Origin: Eubacterium sp.
GTDB lineage: Bacteria > Bacillota > Clostridia > Oscillospirales > Acutalibacteraceae
Direction of reading: 5' to 3'
Assembly: GCA_017463985.1 (NCBI GenBank)
Contig: JAFUEH010000003.1
Location: 28,750 to 92,749 of the forward strand
DNA length: 64,000 nt
Of the stretch, positions 43,580 through 51,627 are shown piece after piece. Each line of letters opens with the position of its first letter. The first letter of the stretch is position 1. The notes below the pieces were generated by a model that was not told where the DNA came from, did not search any database, and saw nothing but the letters and a program-made list of their open reading frames with translations. A program made the translations under genes and the position numbers.

Positions 43580-44079
43580 TGGAGCACACTCTGAACATTG
43601 TATTGATCGAACCAGAAATTCCGCAGAACACCGGCAATATCGCACGTTCCTGCGCTGCTACTGGCGCACGGCTGCACTTAGTAGGACCGATGGGCTTTCA
43701 CATCACCGACAAGCAGGTAAAACGTGCCGGTCTGGATTATTGGGACAAGCTGGACATAACCTATTACGAGTCCACACTTGATTTCTTTGAGCAGCACAAG
43801 GACGGTGAATTTTTCTACTTCACCACCAAAGCAGAGCAGGCGCACAGTGACATCACTTATCCGCCCAACTGTTTTTTAGTTTTCGGCAAAGAGACGAAGG
43901 GACTGCCTGAGGAGCTGCTCAAGGCCAACCACGACCGTTGCGTACGGCTGCCGATGCGCGGCATTATCCGCTCGCTGAACCTGTCTAATGCTGTTGCCGT
44001 CGGGATGTATGAGGTGCTGCGTCAGTGGGATTATCCGGCGCTTTCCGCCAAAGGCGCACTGCACCGTCTCCACTGGTAA
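43579..44079 (+). CDS. trmL: tRNA (cytidine/uridine-34 2'-O)-methyltransferase
   Basis: 166 residues of the SPOUT class. It begins NIVLIEPEIPQNTGNIARSC, then has LHLVGPMGF, NCFLVFGKETKGLPEELL and MRGIIRSLNLSNAVAVGMYE, the trefoil-knot AdoMet-binding motifs. It methylates the wobble ribose of tRNA-Leu. Coupled to dusB, it makes a two-gene tRNA-modification unit. Confidence 0.94.
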   Translation: MEHTLNIVLIEPEIPQNTGNIARSCAATGARLHLVGPMGFHITDKQVKRAGLDYWDKLDITYYESTLDFFEQHKDGEFFYFTTKAEQAHSDITYPPNCFLVFGKETKGLPEELLKANHDRCVRLPMRGIIRSLNLSNAVAVGMYEVLRQWDYPALSAKGALHRLHW

Positions 44080-44105
44080 GAGAGTGAAAAGCAGCAAACA
44101 AAAAT

Positions 44106-44134
44106 TTGACAAGCGGATAAAATAGTATTACAAT
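44106..44134 (+). promoter_or_regulatory. Promoter of the CapD-type gene
   Basis: TTGACA (44106-44111), a 17-nt spacer and TACAAT (44129-44134). AGGGGAAA precedes the ATG at 44183. Confidence 0.7.
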
Positions 44135-44182
44135 ATAGCTTGTTTTTCTATTTTCAAATTTGTGTTATGACAGGGGAAACGT

Positions 44183-46078
44183 ATGGACACTGAACGCAAG
44201 ACAACATCATTCGATAACAAATTTATCGTGCTTCTGAAGCGCGTCATTATCATGCTGATGGATTTTATCCTGTTCAGCTTATGCAACATGGCGGTCTGTA
44301 TTTTTACCGAGGGCGGCAAGATCGTCGGCACCTCCTATCAGGATATCGCCTTTTCCTATTTTCATTTCTTTTTAGTTGGCGCCATCGCGATTTTCATCAA
44401 CTACCTGTTTGGCCTTTACCGGTCGGTTTGGACCTTTGCCGGTATTGATGAAATCGTGCGCGGCATCGGCTCTGCCGCCGTACAGACGGCTGCGCTGTTC
44501 GTCGTTGACCGTGTGATTTTCAAAGCGCTGCTGCAAAGAGGCGTCGGCGGACTGGCTTATTACGCTTACATACTGTTCTTTGTGCTGATCGGCATCGCGA
44601 TCATTCTCCCGCGACTGAGCTTTCGTTTTTTAAAGAGATTTACGTTGTCAACACTGCGCATCAGCGCACAGCACGACCGGGTAATGATCGTCGGCGCGGG
44701 TTTCATGGGCAACTTCGTGATCGATGCGCTGAACGTAGAGCAATTCCGCAACGGCGAGCCGGTCATCGCGGTGGATGATAACCCGGCGAAGCGCGGCAAA
44801 AAGATCAACGGCATCAAAGTGGTCGGCACCTGTGCGGATATCCCGACATTAAAGGAAAAATACAGAATCGATCAGATCATCGTCTGTATTCCCTCTGCTT
44901 CCAAGGCACGGCAGAGCGAGATCATCAATCTGGCAATGAGTACCGGCGCCAAGGTAAAAATCAGCCCGTCTATCGAGGAGATGTTTGACGAAAAGGCGAA
45001 GCGCCGCGTCAGAAGTGTAGAGATCACCGACCTGTTGTCCCGTCCCGAGGTAAAGCTGGACAAAAAGGTGTGCCGCTATTTGATCGTCAAAACTGTGCTG
45101 GTAACCGGCGGCGGCGGCTCCATTGGCAGCGAACTGTGCACCCAGGTGGCGCGCTATAACCCGAAAAGCATCGTTATTTTTGATATTTACGAAAACTGCG
45201 CCTTTGAGCTGCAAAACGATTTAAACGACAAATACGGCGACGAAATCGACATCAGCGTACGCATTGGTTCGGTGCGCGATATGGACAGGCTGCGCGAGGT
45301 GTTTGAGGAATTCCATCCTGACGTGGTGTTCCACGCAGCAGCGCACAAGCACGTACCGCTCATGGAGGACAGTCCCTGCGAAGCCGTTAAGAACAATGTG
45401 TTCGGCACCTATAACGTAGCGATGGTGGCCGACGAATTCAAGGTGGATAAAATGGTCATCCTCTCCACGGATAAGGCGGTAAACCCCACCAACGTCATGG
45501 GCTGCACCAAGCGTATTACGGAGATCATTGTTCAGCACGTAAACGAGACGTCGCAGCACACCGAATACGCGGCGGTGCGCTTTGGCAACGTGCTCGGCTC
45601 GCACGGCTCCGTGATCCCGATCTTCAAAAAGCAGATCGCCCAGGGCGGCCCTGTTAAGGTGACCCATCCTGACATCACACGCTACTTTATGACTATTCCC
45701 GAGGCAGCACAGCTGGTATGCCAGGCAGGCGGCTTGGCCAAGGGCGGCGAGGTCTTTGTATTGGACATGGGAGAGCCGGTTAAAATTATGGATTTGGCTA
45801 AAAATCTGATCCGTCTTTCCGGCTTCACTACTGACGAGATCCCGATCGAGATCGTCGGCCTGCGTCCGGGCGAAAAGCTCTACGAGGAACTGGCCATGGA
45901 TTCCGAACTGGAGTCACGTCAAAAAACGGCTAACGAAAAGATTTATGTCAACCAGCCGATGGAAATCGACGACGACAATTTCAACCAGATGCTGGCAGAG
46001 CTGGCGGACATTACGGAGGAAAATGTACGTACGGTACTGATGAAATATGTGCCGAACTACCATCCGGCAGAAAACTAA
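44183..46078 (+). CDS. Membrane-bound nucleotide-sugar 4,6-dehydratase (CapD/FlaA1 family)
   Basis: 631 residues. Four N-terminal membrane helices (about 15-155) precede a first Rossmann-like domain (VMIVGAGFMGNF, about 170) and an SDR domain with TGGGGSIGSELC (about 308). The catalytic segment is LSTDKAVNPTNVMGCTKRI, with Met where ordinary SDR enzymes have Tyr, as in WbpM and CapD. It should dehydrate UDP-GlcNAc or a relative at the membrane face, feeding capsule or surface-glycan synthesis. It stands alone between its promoter and a strong terminator; no glycosyltransferases lie beside it. Confidence 0.9.
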   Translation: MDTERKTTSFDNKFIVLLKRVIIMLMDFILFSLCNMAVCIFTEGGKIVGTSYQDIAFSYFHFFLVGAIAIFINYLFGLYRSVWTFAGIDEIVRGIGSAAVQTAALFVVDRVIFKALLQRGVGGLAYYAYILFFVLIGIAIILPRLSFRFLKRFTLSTLRISAQHDRVMIVGAGFMGNFVIDALNVEQFRNGEPVIAVDDNPAKRGKKINGIKVVGTCADIPTLKEKYRIDQIIVCIPSASKARQSEIINLAMSTGAKVKISPSIEEMFDEKAKRRVRSVEITDLLSRPEVKLDKKVCRYLIVKTVLVTGGGGSIGSELCTQVARYNPKSIVIFDIYENCAFELQNDLNDKYGDEIDISVRIGSVRDMDRLREVFEEFHPDVVFHAAAHKHVPLMEDSPCEAVKNNVFGTYNVAMVADEFKVDKMVILSTDKAVNPTNVMGCTKRITEIIVQHVNETSQHTEYAAVRFGNVLGSHGSVIPIFKKQIAQGGPVKVTHPDITRYFMTIPEAAQLVCQAGGLAKGGEVFVLDMGEPVKIMDLAKNLIRLSGFTTDEIPIEIVGLRPGEKLYEELAMDSELESRQKTANEKIYVNQPMEIDDDNFNQMLAELADITEENVRTVLMKYVPNYHPAEN

Positions 46079-46112
46079 AAAAAGCAGTACGTAAAAGCAA
46101 TACACCGAAAGC

Positions 46113-46150
46113 AACACCCCAAACGACTAACGCCGTTTGGGGTGTTTTTT
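46113..46150 (+). terminator. Terminator after the CapD-type gene
   Basis: AACACCCCAAACG (46113-46125) pairs perfectly with CGTTTGGGGTGTT (46134-46146), then TTTT. It lies between two converging genes. Confidence 0.9.
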
Positions 46151-46162
46151 GAGTATTTTTTG

Positions 46163-47317
46163 TTATTCAATAAAATCATCGATCGTCAGCTGCTGCGTTT
46201 CCGTCATTGCTTCGTCCGTATAGATTTCGGGATACCAGTGTCCTGCCATCCAGTAAATATTATGAATCCCCTTCGCGTCGCAATAGGACTGCGGATAGCG
46301 GATATTTTCATTCACGGTGGTCTCCGTCGTCTTTTTTACGTTGTGCTTCACCCGCACACCGACCACCACAAAACGGTAATCGGGCATCAGGTCGCTGTCT
46401 ACGCTGACGGTGAGACAGTAGTCCTCCGGCTGAATGAGATGGCCTGTGTGATAGAGGCTTCTGGTTTTGATCCGATCCTGATACTGAAACAGGCTGTCCT
46501 CCGTAAAATTGCCGTAGCAATTGTACGGGAACACATAGCCGTTGTCGTCCTCCGGTTTTGTATTCGTGTAAAAGGCGGCGACAACCTTGTATTTTTCATC
46601 GCCAAACAGCGTGCGGAAGGTGAGCGTTTGTGAGGCGTCCAGATAGCCGTCCGCCGTGGCATAAACCCGTTCCAGATCCGCCTGTTCGCTCGTCAGGGCG
46701 ATCGCGCGGAAATGCTGATCCTCATAGATGCTGCTGCCCTTTTCAAAAAGCGCTTCGCCGTTCTCAGGCTCGGAATACACCGCCTCGTCGGTATCGGTAT
46801 CGGTGATCACGAGCTTTCCGGCAAGCGACGGATTTTCGCCATAAGCCTCATAAAACTCCCTGCGAATGCCGTCCGGATATTCCACACCGTACTGCGCGGC
46901 GTATTTTTTCAGCGTGGCAGTCCTGCCGACCTGCGCCAGCTTGACGCCGCCGAATACCAGCACTATTACCAATAGTACCGCGCCAAGCGCCGTCAGCGTT
47001 TGCTTTTTCAGCAGCTTCTTTACACCGGCCTTCATTTTCGGCAGATAGTTGGCACGGAAATTCACCTTAATCTTCTTGGCAACCGACTCCTTATTTTCAC
47101 CCTCCCCGGCGGTCTCCTCTGACGGGCCGTCCAACCAAACAAGCCCGTCCGGCTCCTCCTCGGTCTCAGACAGCTTTGGCTTCGGCGGCGCCAGCGCCTC
47201 CTGCTGCTCCTGCTGCACCTCGGTCACCGGCGGTTCCTCCCCTGCCGGCTCCGACGCGCTGTCGTCCTTGTTTTTCATCGTGTAGAGAATGTCCTCTACC
47301 TCCATATCAAATTTCAT
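46163..47317 (-). CDS. Membrane-anchored class B sortase-like protein lacking catalytic His and Cys
   Basis: 384 residues. A Glu/Pro-rich cytoplasmic part (about 1-100), one membrane helix (about 107-127), then an extracytoplasmic domain (about 145-345) whose pattern follows class B sortases: SLAGKLVITDTDTDEAVYSE, then GYLDASQTLTFRTLFGDEKY with KVVAAFYTN, FPYNCYGNFTEDSLFQYQDR, TRSLYHTG, and a final YRFVVVGVRV holding the conserved Arg. The YGHN motif with catalytic His is absent, and the LSTC motif reads LTVSVD, so a transpeptidase reaction is not expected. It may be a pseudo-sortase with a binding role. It is last in an operon with thiI and a cysteine desulfurase, 11 bp after thiI. The sortase assignment is by motif order only. 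Confidence 0.6.
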   Translation of the reverse strand: MKFDMEVEDILYTMKNKDDSASEPAGEEPPVTEVQQEQQEALAPPKPKLSETEEEPDGLVWLDGPSEETAGEGENKESVAKKIKVNFRANYLPKMKAGVKKLLKKQTLTALGAVLLVIVLVFGGVKLAQVGRTATLKKYAAQYGVEYPDGIRREFYEAYGENPSLAGKLVITDTDTDEAVYSEPENGEALFEKGSSIYEDQHFRAIALTSEQADLERVYATADGYLDASQTLTFRTLFGDEKYKVVAAFYTNTKPEDDNGYVFPYNCYGNFTEDSLFQYQDRIKTRSLYHTGHLIQPEDYCLTVSVDSDLMPDYRFVVVGVRVKHNVKKTTETTVNENIRYPQSYCDAKGIHNIYWMAGHWYPEIYTDEAMTETQQLTIDDFIE

Positions 47318-47328
47318 GCTCTCACCCT

Positions 47329-48501
47329 TTATTTAATGACCGTTTTTCTGGCATTTTTCACGGCTTGCTCCATCAGCTCATCCGCGTTCACCAGCGCCGC
47401 TTCAGCTGCTGCCACCTCGTCCAGCTTGGCACGTGTTTTAGGATGCTTCGGTGTAAAAACAGTGCAGCAGTCCTCGTACGGCTGGATAGAGGTTTCAAAC
47501 GTGTCGATCTTACGGGAAATACTGATGATTTCCGCCTTGTCTAAACCGATACACGGACGGAACACCGGCAGCTCTGCTACCGCATCCGTACAGCCGAGGG
47601 CATAAATCGTCTGGCTGGCGACCTGGCCTACGCTTTCGCCGGTGATCAGCGCATGACAGTGCTGATAGCGCGCCAGCCGCTCGCTGATCCTCATCATATA
47701 TCTTCTCATGATAACGGTGAAATATTCCTCAGGGCAGCAGTCGCGGATCGCCGTCTGCAAATCGGTAAACGGTACGACATACGTGGTGATCGGGCCGCTG
47801 TAACGCGCCACCTTATGCAGCAGGGTCATCACCTTCTGCTCTGCCAGCTCGGTGGTGAACGGCGGCGAAGCAAAGTGTACTGCCACCAGCTCCACACCGC
47901 GTTTGGCCATCATATAGGCGGCTACCGGCGAATCGATACCGCCGCTGATCAGCACGGCCGCCCGTCCGTTCGTGGACACCGGCATACCGCCGGCTCCCTT
48001 GATATTATTACCGCGCACAAAGGCATAATTGTCGCGGATCTCCACCGTCACGGTCAGCTCCGGCTGATGCACATCTACCTTTAAACGCGGATAACGGGAC
48101 AGCAGGAAGCCGCCAAGCTCCTGCTGAATCTGCGGCGATTTGAGCGGAAATTTTTTATCGCTGCGCTTTGCCTCCACCTTAAACGTCTTGGCAGTTGACA
48201 GCGCCTCGTCGAGGTATTCCAGCGCCGTTGCCTTCACCGCGTCCATGTTCTTTTCACACACGGCCGCACGCGAAAAAGCAGCAATACCGAACACGCGGCT
48301 GACAGCGTCCACAGCGTCGTCAAGGTCAATCTCTCCGTCCGCAGGCTCCATCATGATCGTGGACTGCGACTTGGTATACGTAAACTCCCCGATATGCTGC
48401 AAGGATTTTTTGATGTTTTTGATCAAGATATCCTCAAAGGTGCTCCGGTTTAAGCCCTTGAGCGCCAGCTCACCGTTTTTAATTAATATTACTTCTCTCA
48501 T
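47329..48501 (-). CDS. thiI: tRNA 4-thiouridine synthase ThiI, without rhodanese domain
   Basis: 390 residues from the ATG at 48501 (AAAGGA upstream). An N-terminal ferredoxin-like and THUMP region (about 1-165) precedes a PP-loop ATPase domain with SGGIDSPVAAYMMAKRG (about 182-198). ITGESVGQVASQT and CIGLDKAEIISISRKI follow. It thiolates U8 of tRNA and, in some bacteria, supplies sulfur for the thiamine thiazole. The protein ends about residue 390 with no rhodanese domain, as in other Firmicutes, where a dedicated desulfurase hands over sulfur. That desulfurase gene lies 10 bp upstream. Confidence 0.94.
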   Translation of the reverse strand: MREVILIKNGELALKGLNRSTFEDILIKNIKKSLQHIGEFTYTKSQSTIMMEPADGEIDLDDAVDAVSRVFGIAAFSRAAVCEKNMDAVKATALEYLDEALSTAKTFKVEAKRSDKKFPLKSPQIQQELGGFLLSRYPRLKVDVHQPELTVTVEIRDNYAFVRGNNIKGAGGMPVSTNGRAAVLISGGIDSPVAAYMMAKRGVELVAVHFASPPFTTELAEQKVMTLLHKVARYSGPITTYVVPFTDLQTAIRDCCPEEYFTVIMRRYMMRISERLARYQHCHALITGESVGQVASQTIYALGCTDAVAELPVFRPCIGLDKAEIISISRKIDTFETSIQPYEDCCTVFTPKHPKTRAKLDEVAAAEAALVNADELMEQAVKNARKTVIK

Positions 48502-48511
48502 AGTTTTTCCT

Positions 48512-49642
48512 TTACAATGGATATTTTTCAACCGTTTCGCGCAGTGCGGCGACCAGTGCGTCGATCTCTGCCGTCGTGGTAAAGCGCGAAAAGCTGATTC
48601 TGACAGAATGCTCAATGACCCTGTCCGGCAGGCGCATCGCCGTGAGGACATGGCTTTTTTTACCCTTCGCACAAGCGGAACCGCTGGAGAGGCAGATACC
48701 GTATTGCGCAGACAAGTGCTGCACTACTGTCTGGCTGGTCATGAACGTGGGAACAAACAGGTTAATAATATAGTCGCTCGCCGCGTCGCCGCTATTCAGC
48801 TTTACGCCGTTGATCGCGCACAGCTGTTCCCGTGCGTAGGTGTTGAGCGCGCGCATCGCCGCCGCCGTCTCCCTTTCATCAGGCAGCAGAGCTGCGGCCT
48901 TGCCGAAGCCGGCGATCAGCGGCGCCGCCTCGGTTCCCGGTCTGATTTTTTGCTCCTGCGCGCCGCCGTACTGGCGCGGCACGAGGCGTGTGCCTTTTTT
49001 GATATACAGTGCGCCGACGCCCTTCGGTCCGTGAATTTTATGCGCCGTTACGGTCACCAGGTCGGCGCCGAGCTTTTTTGGCTTCACCGGTATTTTCCCG
49101 TAAGCCTGCACGCAGTCAAGGTGTACCAGCGCCGGTGCGCCAACGCGGTTAACCGCCTTACGGATCGCCTGCACCGGCAACACCGAGCCGACTTCATTAT
49201 TGACATACATGACGGTCACGAGCACCGTATCGGGCGTGATGGCTTCCGTCAGCTGCTGCTCCGTGATACAGCCGGTACTGTCCGGCAGCAGCCGTATCAC
49301 CTCATAGCCCTGCTGCTCCAGCACCTTCACCGCCTCCAGCACGCTTTCGTGTTCGATCGCCGTCGTCACGATCCGGTTACCGCGGCGGCGATTGGCTGCT
49401 GCGGCGCCGAAGATGGCAAGGTTATTCGCCTCGGTTCCGCCGGAGGTAAAGACAAGCTCCTCCGGCTCAGCGGACAGGCTGGCAGCGATCGCTTCACGCG
49501 CCTCACGCACCGCGGCGTTTGCGTCCAGTCCGACGCGGTGAAAGGAGGACGGATTGCCAAAATTGTCCGTCATCATTTTATAGACAGCCTCAGCCGCCTC
49601 CGTCAGGGGGCGCGTGGTGGCACTGTTATCAAGATAAATCAT
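48512..49642 (-). CDS. Cysteine desulfurase (NifS/IscS family)
   Basis: 376 residues, PLP enzyme that takes sulfur from Cys. It starts MIYLDNSATTRPL; FTSGGTEANNLAI and the PLP-Lys motif TAHKIHGPKGVGALYI (about residue 200) are clear, and the catalytic Cys is in LSSGSACAKGKKSH (about 322). The short loop around it suggests a group I enzyme. Beside thiI it is probably the dedicated sulfur donor for 4-thiouridine, like B. subtilis NifZ. It overlaps the HAD-Nudix gene by 14 bp. Confidence 0.93.
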   Translation of the reverse strand: MIYLDNSATTRPLTEAAEAVYKMMTDNFGNPSSFHRVGLDANAAVREAREAIAASLSAEPEELVFTSGGTEANNLAIFGAAAANRRRGNRIVTTAIEHESVLEAVKVLEQQGYEVIRLLPDSTGCITEQQLTEAITPDTVLVTVMYVNNEVGSVLPVQAIRKAVNRVGAPALVHLDCVQAYGKIPVKPKKLGADLVTVTAHKIHGPKGVGALYIKKGTRLVPRQYGGAQEQKIRPGTEAAPLIAGFGKAAALLPDERETAAAMRALNTYAREQLCAINGVKLNSGDAASDYIINLFVPTFMTSQTVVQHLSAQYGICLSSGSACAKGKKSHVLTAMRLPDRVIEHSVRISFSRFTTTAEIDALVAALRETVEKYPL

Positions 49643-50810
49643 GTTTTTTCAGATATTCCTTTAGTTTTAATGCGGCGGCCACGGTCTTAGCGTCCTTGAT
49701 CTCGCCGCTCATAATTTTTTCAATGATCGACTCCAGCGTCAGGAAGTACACCTCGAGGAACTCGCCCTCGTCCGGCTCCTGCTCATCAAAGCGAATACCG
49801 GTAGCGCCGTACAGGCGGATGATCTCGTTCGTGTAGCCGGGGCTGGGATAGATCTCACCGAGCGAAAAGTAGTTGTCCGCCACCGCGCCGCATTCCTCTT
49901 TGAATTCACGCTGACCGGTCAGGAACGGATCCTCGCCCGGCTCCACCTTGCCGGCAGGGATCTCGTAGATCGTTTCACGGTACGGATAACGGAACTGGCG
50001 CACCATCGGGATTTTGCCGTCGTCGGAAATACCGATCACGGCCACGCCGCCCGGATGGTCCACGCACTCTCTGCCGCTGGTTTTACCGTTACAAAGCTGC
50101 ACCGTATCGACGTGCATCCGCAGTATCCTGCCGTCCAGCAGTGTGTTTTCCGCCACGGTGCGTTCATACATACCGAGCGCGATCGCTTCCAGGTCAGCCG
50201 GTTTTTCAGCGATAAAGTCCGCGCCGCTCTCCTTCAGCTCCTCGGCAGTGCCGTAGCCCCACAGCACGCCGACTGCGGTCATACCGTTAGCGTGCGCGCC
50301 ATCCATATCATACGAACGGTCGCCCACCATCATCGCCTCCTCTGCGCTGACGTTCAGCGCATGCAGGGTGCGCGCAACAATCTGCGGCTTCGGTTCTGTA
50401 TCAGCGTTCAGCGCTACCCCGTTGACCACGTCAAACAGGGAGGTAAAATCAAAATATTCCAGTAGTCTGTTCACGAATTTCGTCGGCTTGGAGGAGGCGA
50501 TCGCCAAGCGCAAGCCGGCCTGCCGCAAGGCCTCCAGCACCGCTTTGATACCGTCATAAGGTACAGACTCCAGCACGCCGCCCTGGGCATAATCCTCGCG
50601 GTATTTTTCCACCAGCTGCCGCGCCTGCGCATCGGTCGCGCCGTGCTTCTTAAACGAATCAACCAGCGGTGGGCCGATGAAGTAATCCAGCGCCTCCGCC
50701 GGCGGACAGTCAAAGCCCATACTCAACAGCGCATAACGCGCGCTGCGTTTAATGCCGCGTCCGGTGTCGCACACCGTGCCGTCAAAATCAAAAATTACTG
50801 CCTTTATCAT
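49629..50810 (-). CDS. HAD phosphatase fused to a Nudix hydrolase
   Basis: 393 residues with two catalytic domains in one frame. Residues 1-215 are a phosphoglycolate-phosphatase-like HAD: FDFDGTVCDTG, ASSKPTKF, EPKPQI and MVGDRSYDMDGAHANG. Residues about 230-393 are an ADP-ribose-pyrophosphatase-like Nudix domain: VRQFRYPYRETIYEIPAGK, then a perfect Nudix box (G-x5-E-x7-REFKEECGA, about 286-308) and YPSPGYTNE. A Nudix product such as ribose 5-phosphate or a nucleotide could be passed to the HAD part; that is inference. No frameshift or internal start separates them. It begins an operon with a cysteine desulfurase and thiI. Confidence 0.92.
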   Translation of the reverse strand: MIKAVIFDFDGTVCDTGRGIKRSARYALLSMGFDCPPAEALDYFIGPPLVDSFKKHGATDAQARQLVEKYREDYAQGGVLESVPYDGIKAVLEALRQAGLRLAIASSKPTKFVNRLLEYFDFTSLFDVVNGVALNADTEPKPQIVARTLHALNVSAEEAMMVGDRSYDMDGAHANGMTAVGVLWGYGTAEELKESGADFIAEKPADLEAIALGMYERTVAENTLLDGRILRMHVDTVQLCNGKTSGRECVDHPGGVAVIGISDDGKIPMVRQFRYPYRETIYEIPAGKVEPGEDPFLTGQREFKEECGAVADNYFSLGEIYPSPGYTNEIIRLYGATGIRFDEQEPDEGEFLEVYFLTLESIIEKIMSGEIKDAKTVAAALKLKEYLKKHDLS

Positions 50811-50835
50811 CGTATCGCCTCACATTCAATAGGCT

Positions 50836-50864
50836 ATTATACCATACCCGACGGCATTTGACAA
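50836..50864 (-). promoter_or_regulatory. Promoter of the HAD-Nudix/desulfurase/thiI operon
   Basis: Minus strand: TTGTCA (50859-50864), a 17-nt spacer and TATAAT (50836-50841) preceded by TGG, an extended -10. Confidence 0.75.
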
Positions 50865-50880
50865 TCCGTTATTCTACTAT

Positions 50881-50960
50881 AAAAAGTTGAAAAAAATTGA
50901 AAAAAAGTGCCAAAAACTATCACTTGTGATGATGTGCAGCGCAAAATTCTTTGCTATAAT
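50881..50960 (+). promoter_or_regulatory. Extended -10 promoter with phased A-tracts upstream
   Basis: TATAAT (50955-50960) is preceded by TGC. No good -35 is seen at the right distance. Upstream, A-tracts centred near 50883, 50893, 50903 and 50914 repeat about every 10 bp, as in curved DNA or UP-elements. ATCACTTGTGAT (50919-50930) is a perfect 12-bp palindrome between them and the -10. Confidence 0.55.
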
Positions 50961-51014
50961 ACAATTGAAAAGGTAGCATAAGTAGTTAATGAGATTACGA
51001 AAGGAGATTACAAC

Positions 51015-51578
51015 ATGGGACTTTTTAGTAAGAAAAAGAAGGAAAACCCAGCGCCGGTCGCTCCGGCACCAAAACCGGCGGCGCCTGCCGCACCGGTGGC
51101 AGCACCGCCGTCCGGCGATCAGCTGACCGCCGTCTATCAGCAATATTTCACGGGTCTTCCGTTCACGGAAGACAGCTCGCCGGCTTATGCCGCCCTGCTG
51201 GCAGCAGCAGCGGCAGAGGCGAACGCCAACCGCGCTATCGCCATTCCTGCCACGGAATGTGACGACGCCACGCTGGACCGTTTGGCGGCCAAGGCAACGC
51301 CGGAGGACGCAGCGCAACAGCTGGCAGTGGCGTTCAAAACAGGTGAATTCGGTCTGATCATCGAGGACAATGTTTACAGCGTTGACTTTATCGACCGTGT
51401 ACCGCACTGCGTGGCGCTTGCCACCCTGCTGCTGGCGCAAAAGCTGCCTGCCGGCAACCGCCAGCTCGTGATTGAGCTGGAGCCGGGCACACCGCTCGGT
51501 GCGTTCGGAGACGCGCTGAACCAAATTCAGCAATGCGACGCCTCGCTGCATTTCAGCATCACAGAGGCGGCAGATTAA
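51015..51578 (+). CDS. Small protein of unknown function upstream of the Cys-rich surface protein
   Basis: 187 residues, no family recognised. It starts MGLFSKKKKENPAP, a basic patch followed by a Pro/Ala linker (about 10-35). A compact domain follows (about 38-187) with alternating Ala-rich helices (AYAALLAAAAAEANANRAI) and strands (FGLIIEDNVYSVDFID; RQLVIELEPGTPLGAF). No signal peptide or membrane helix, so cytoplasmic. AAAGGAG precedes the ATG. It is 49 bp upstream of the large secreted protein with no terminator between, so the two are probably co-transcribed. Confidence 0.75.
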   Translation: MGLFSKKKKENPAPVAPAPKPAAPAAPVAAPPSGDQLTAVYQQYFTGLPFTEDSSPAYAALLAAAAAEANANRAIAIPATECDDATLDRLAAKATPEDAAQQLAVAFKTGEFGLIIEDNVYSVDFIDRVPHCVALATLLLAQKLPAGNRQLVIELEPGTPLGAFGDALNQIQQCDASLHFSITEAAD

Positions 51579-51627
51579 ACCCTTTGAACGCTCGTACTAT
51601 CAACCATCATAATGAAAAGGAAAAGAG

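Noticed and set aside
48140-49690. Plus-strand open frame (516 codons) opposite thiI and the cysteine desulfurase
   Set aside because: Shadow of two well-defined genes, with low-complexity Arg/His-rich translation.
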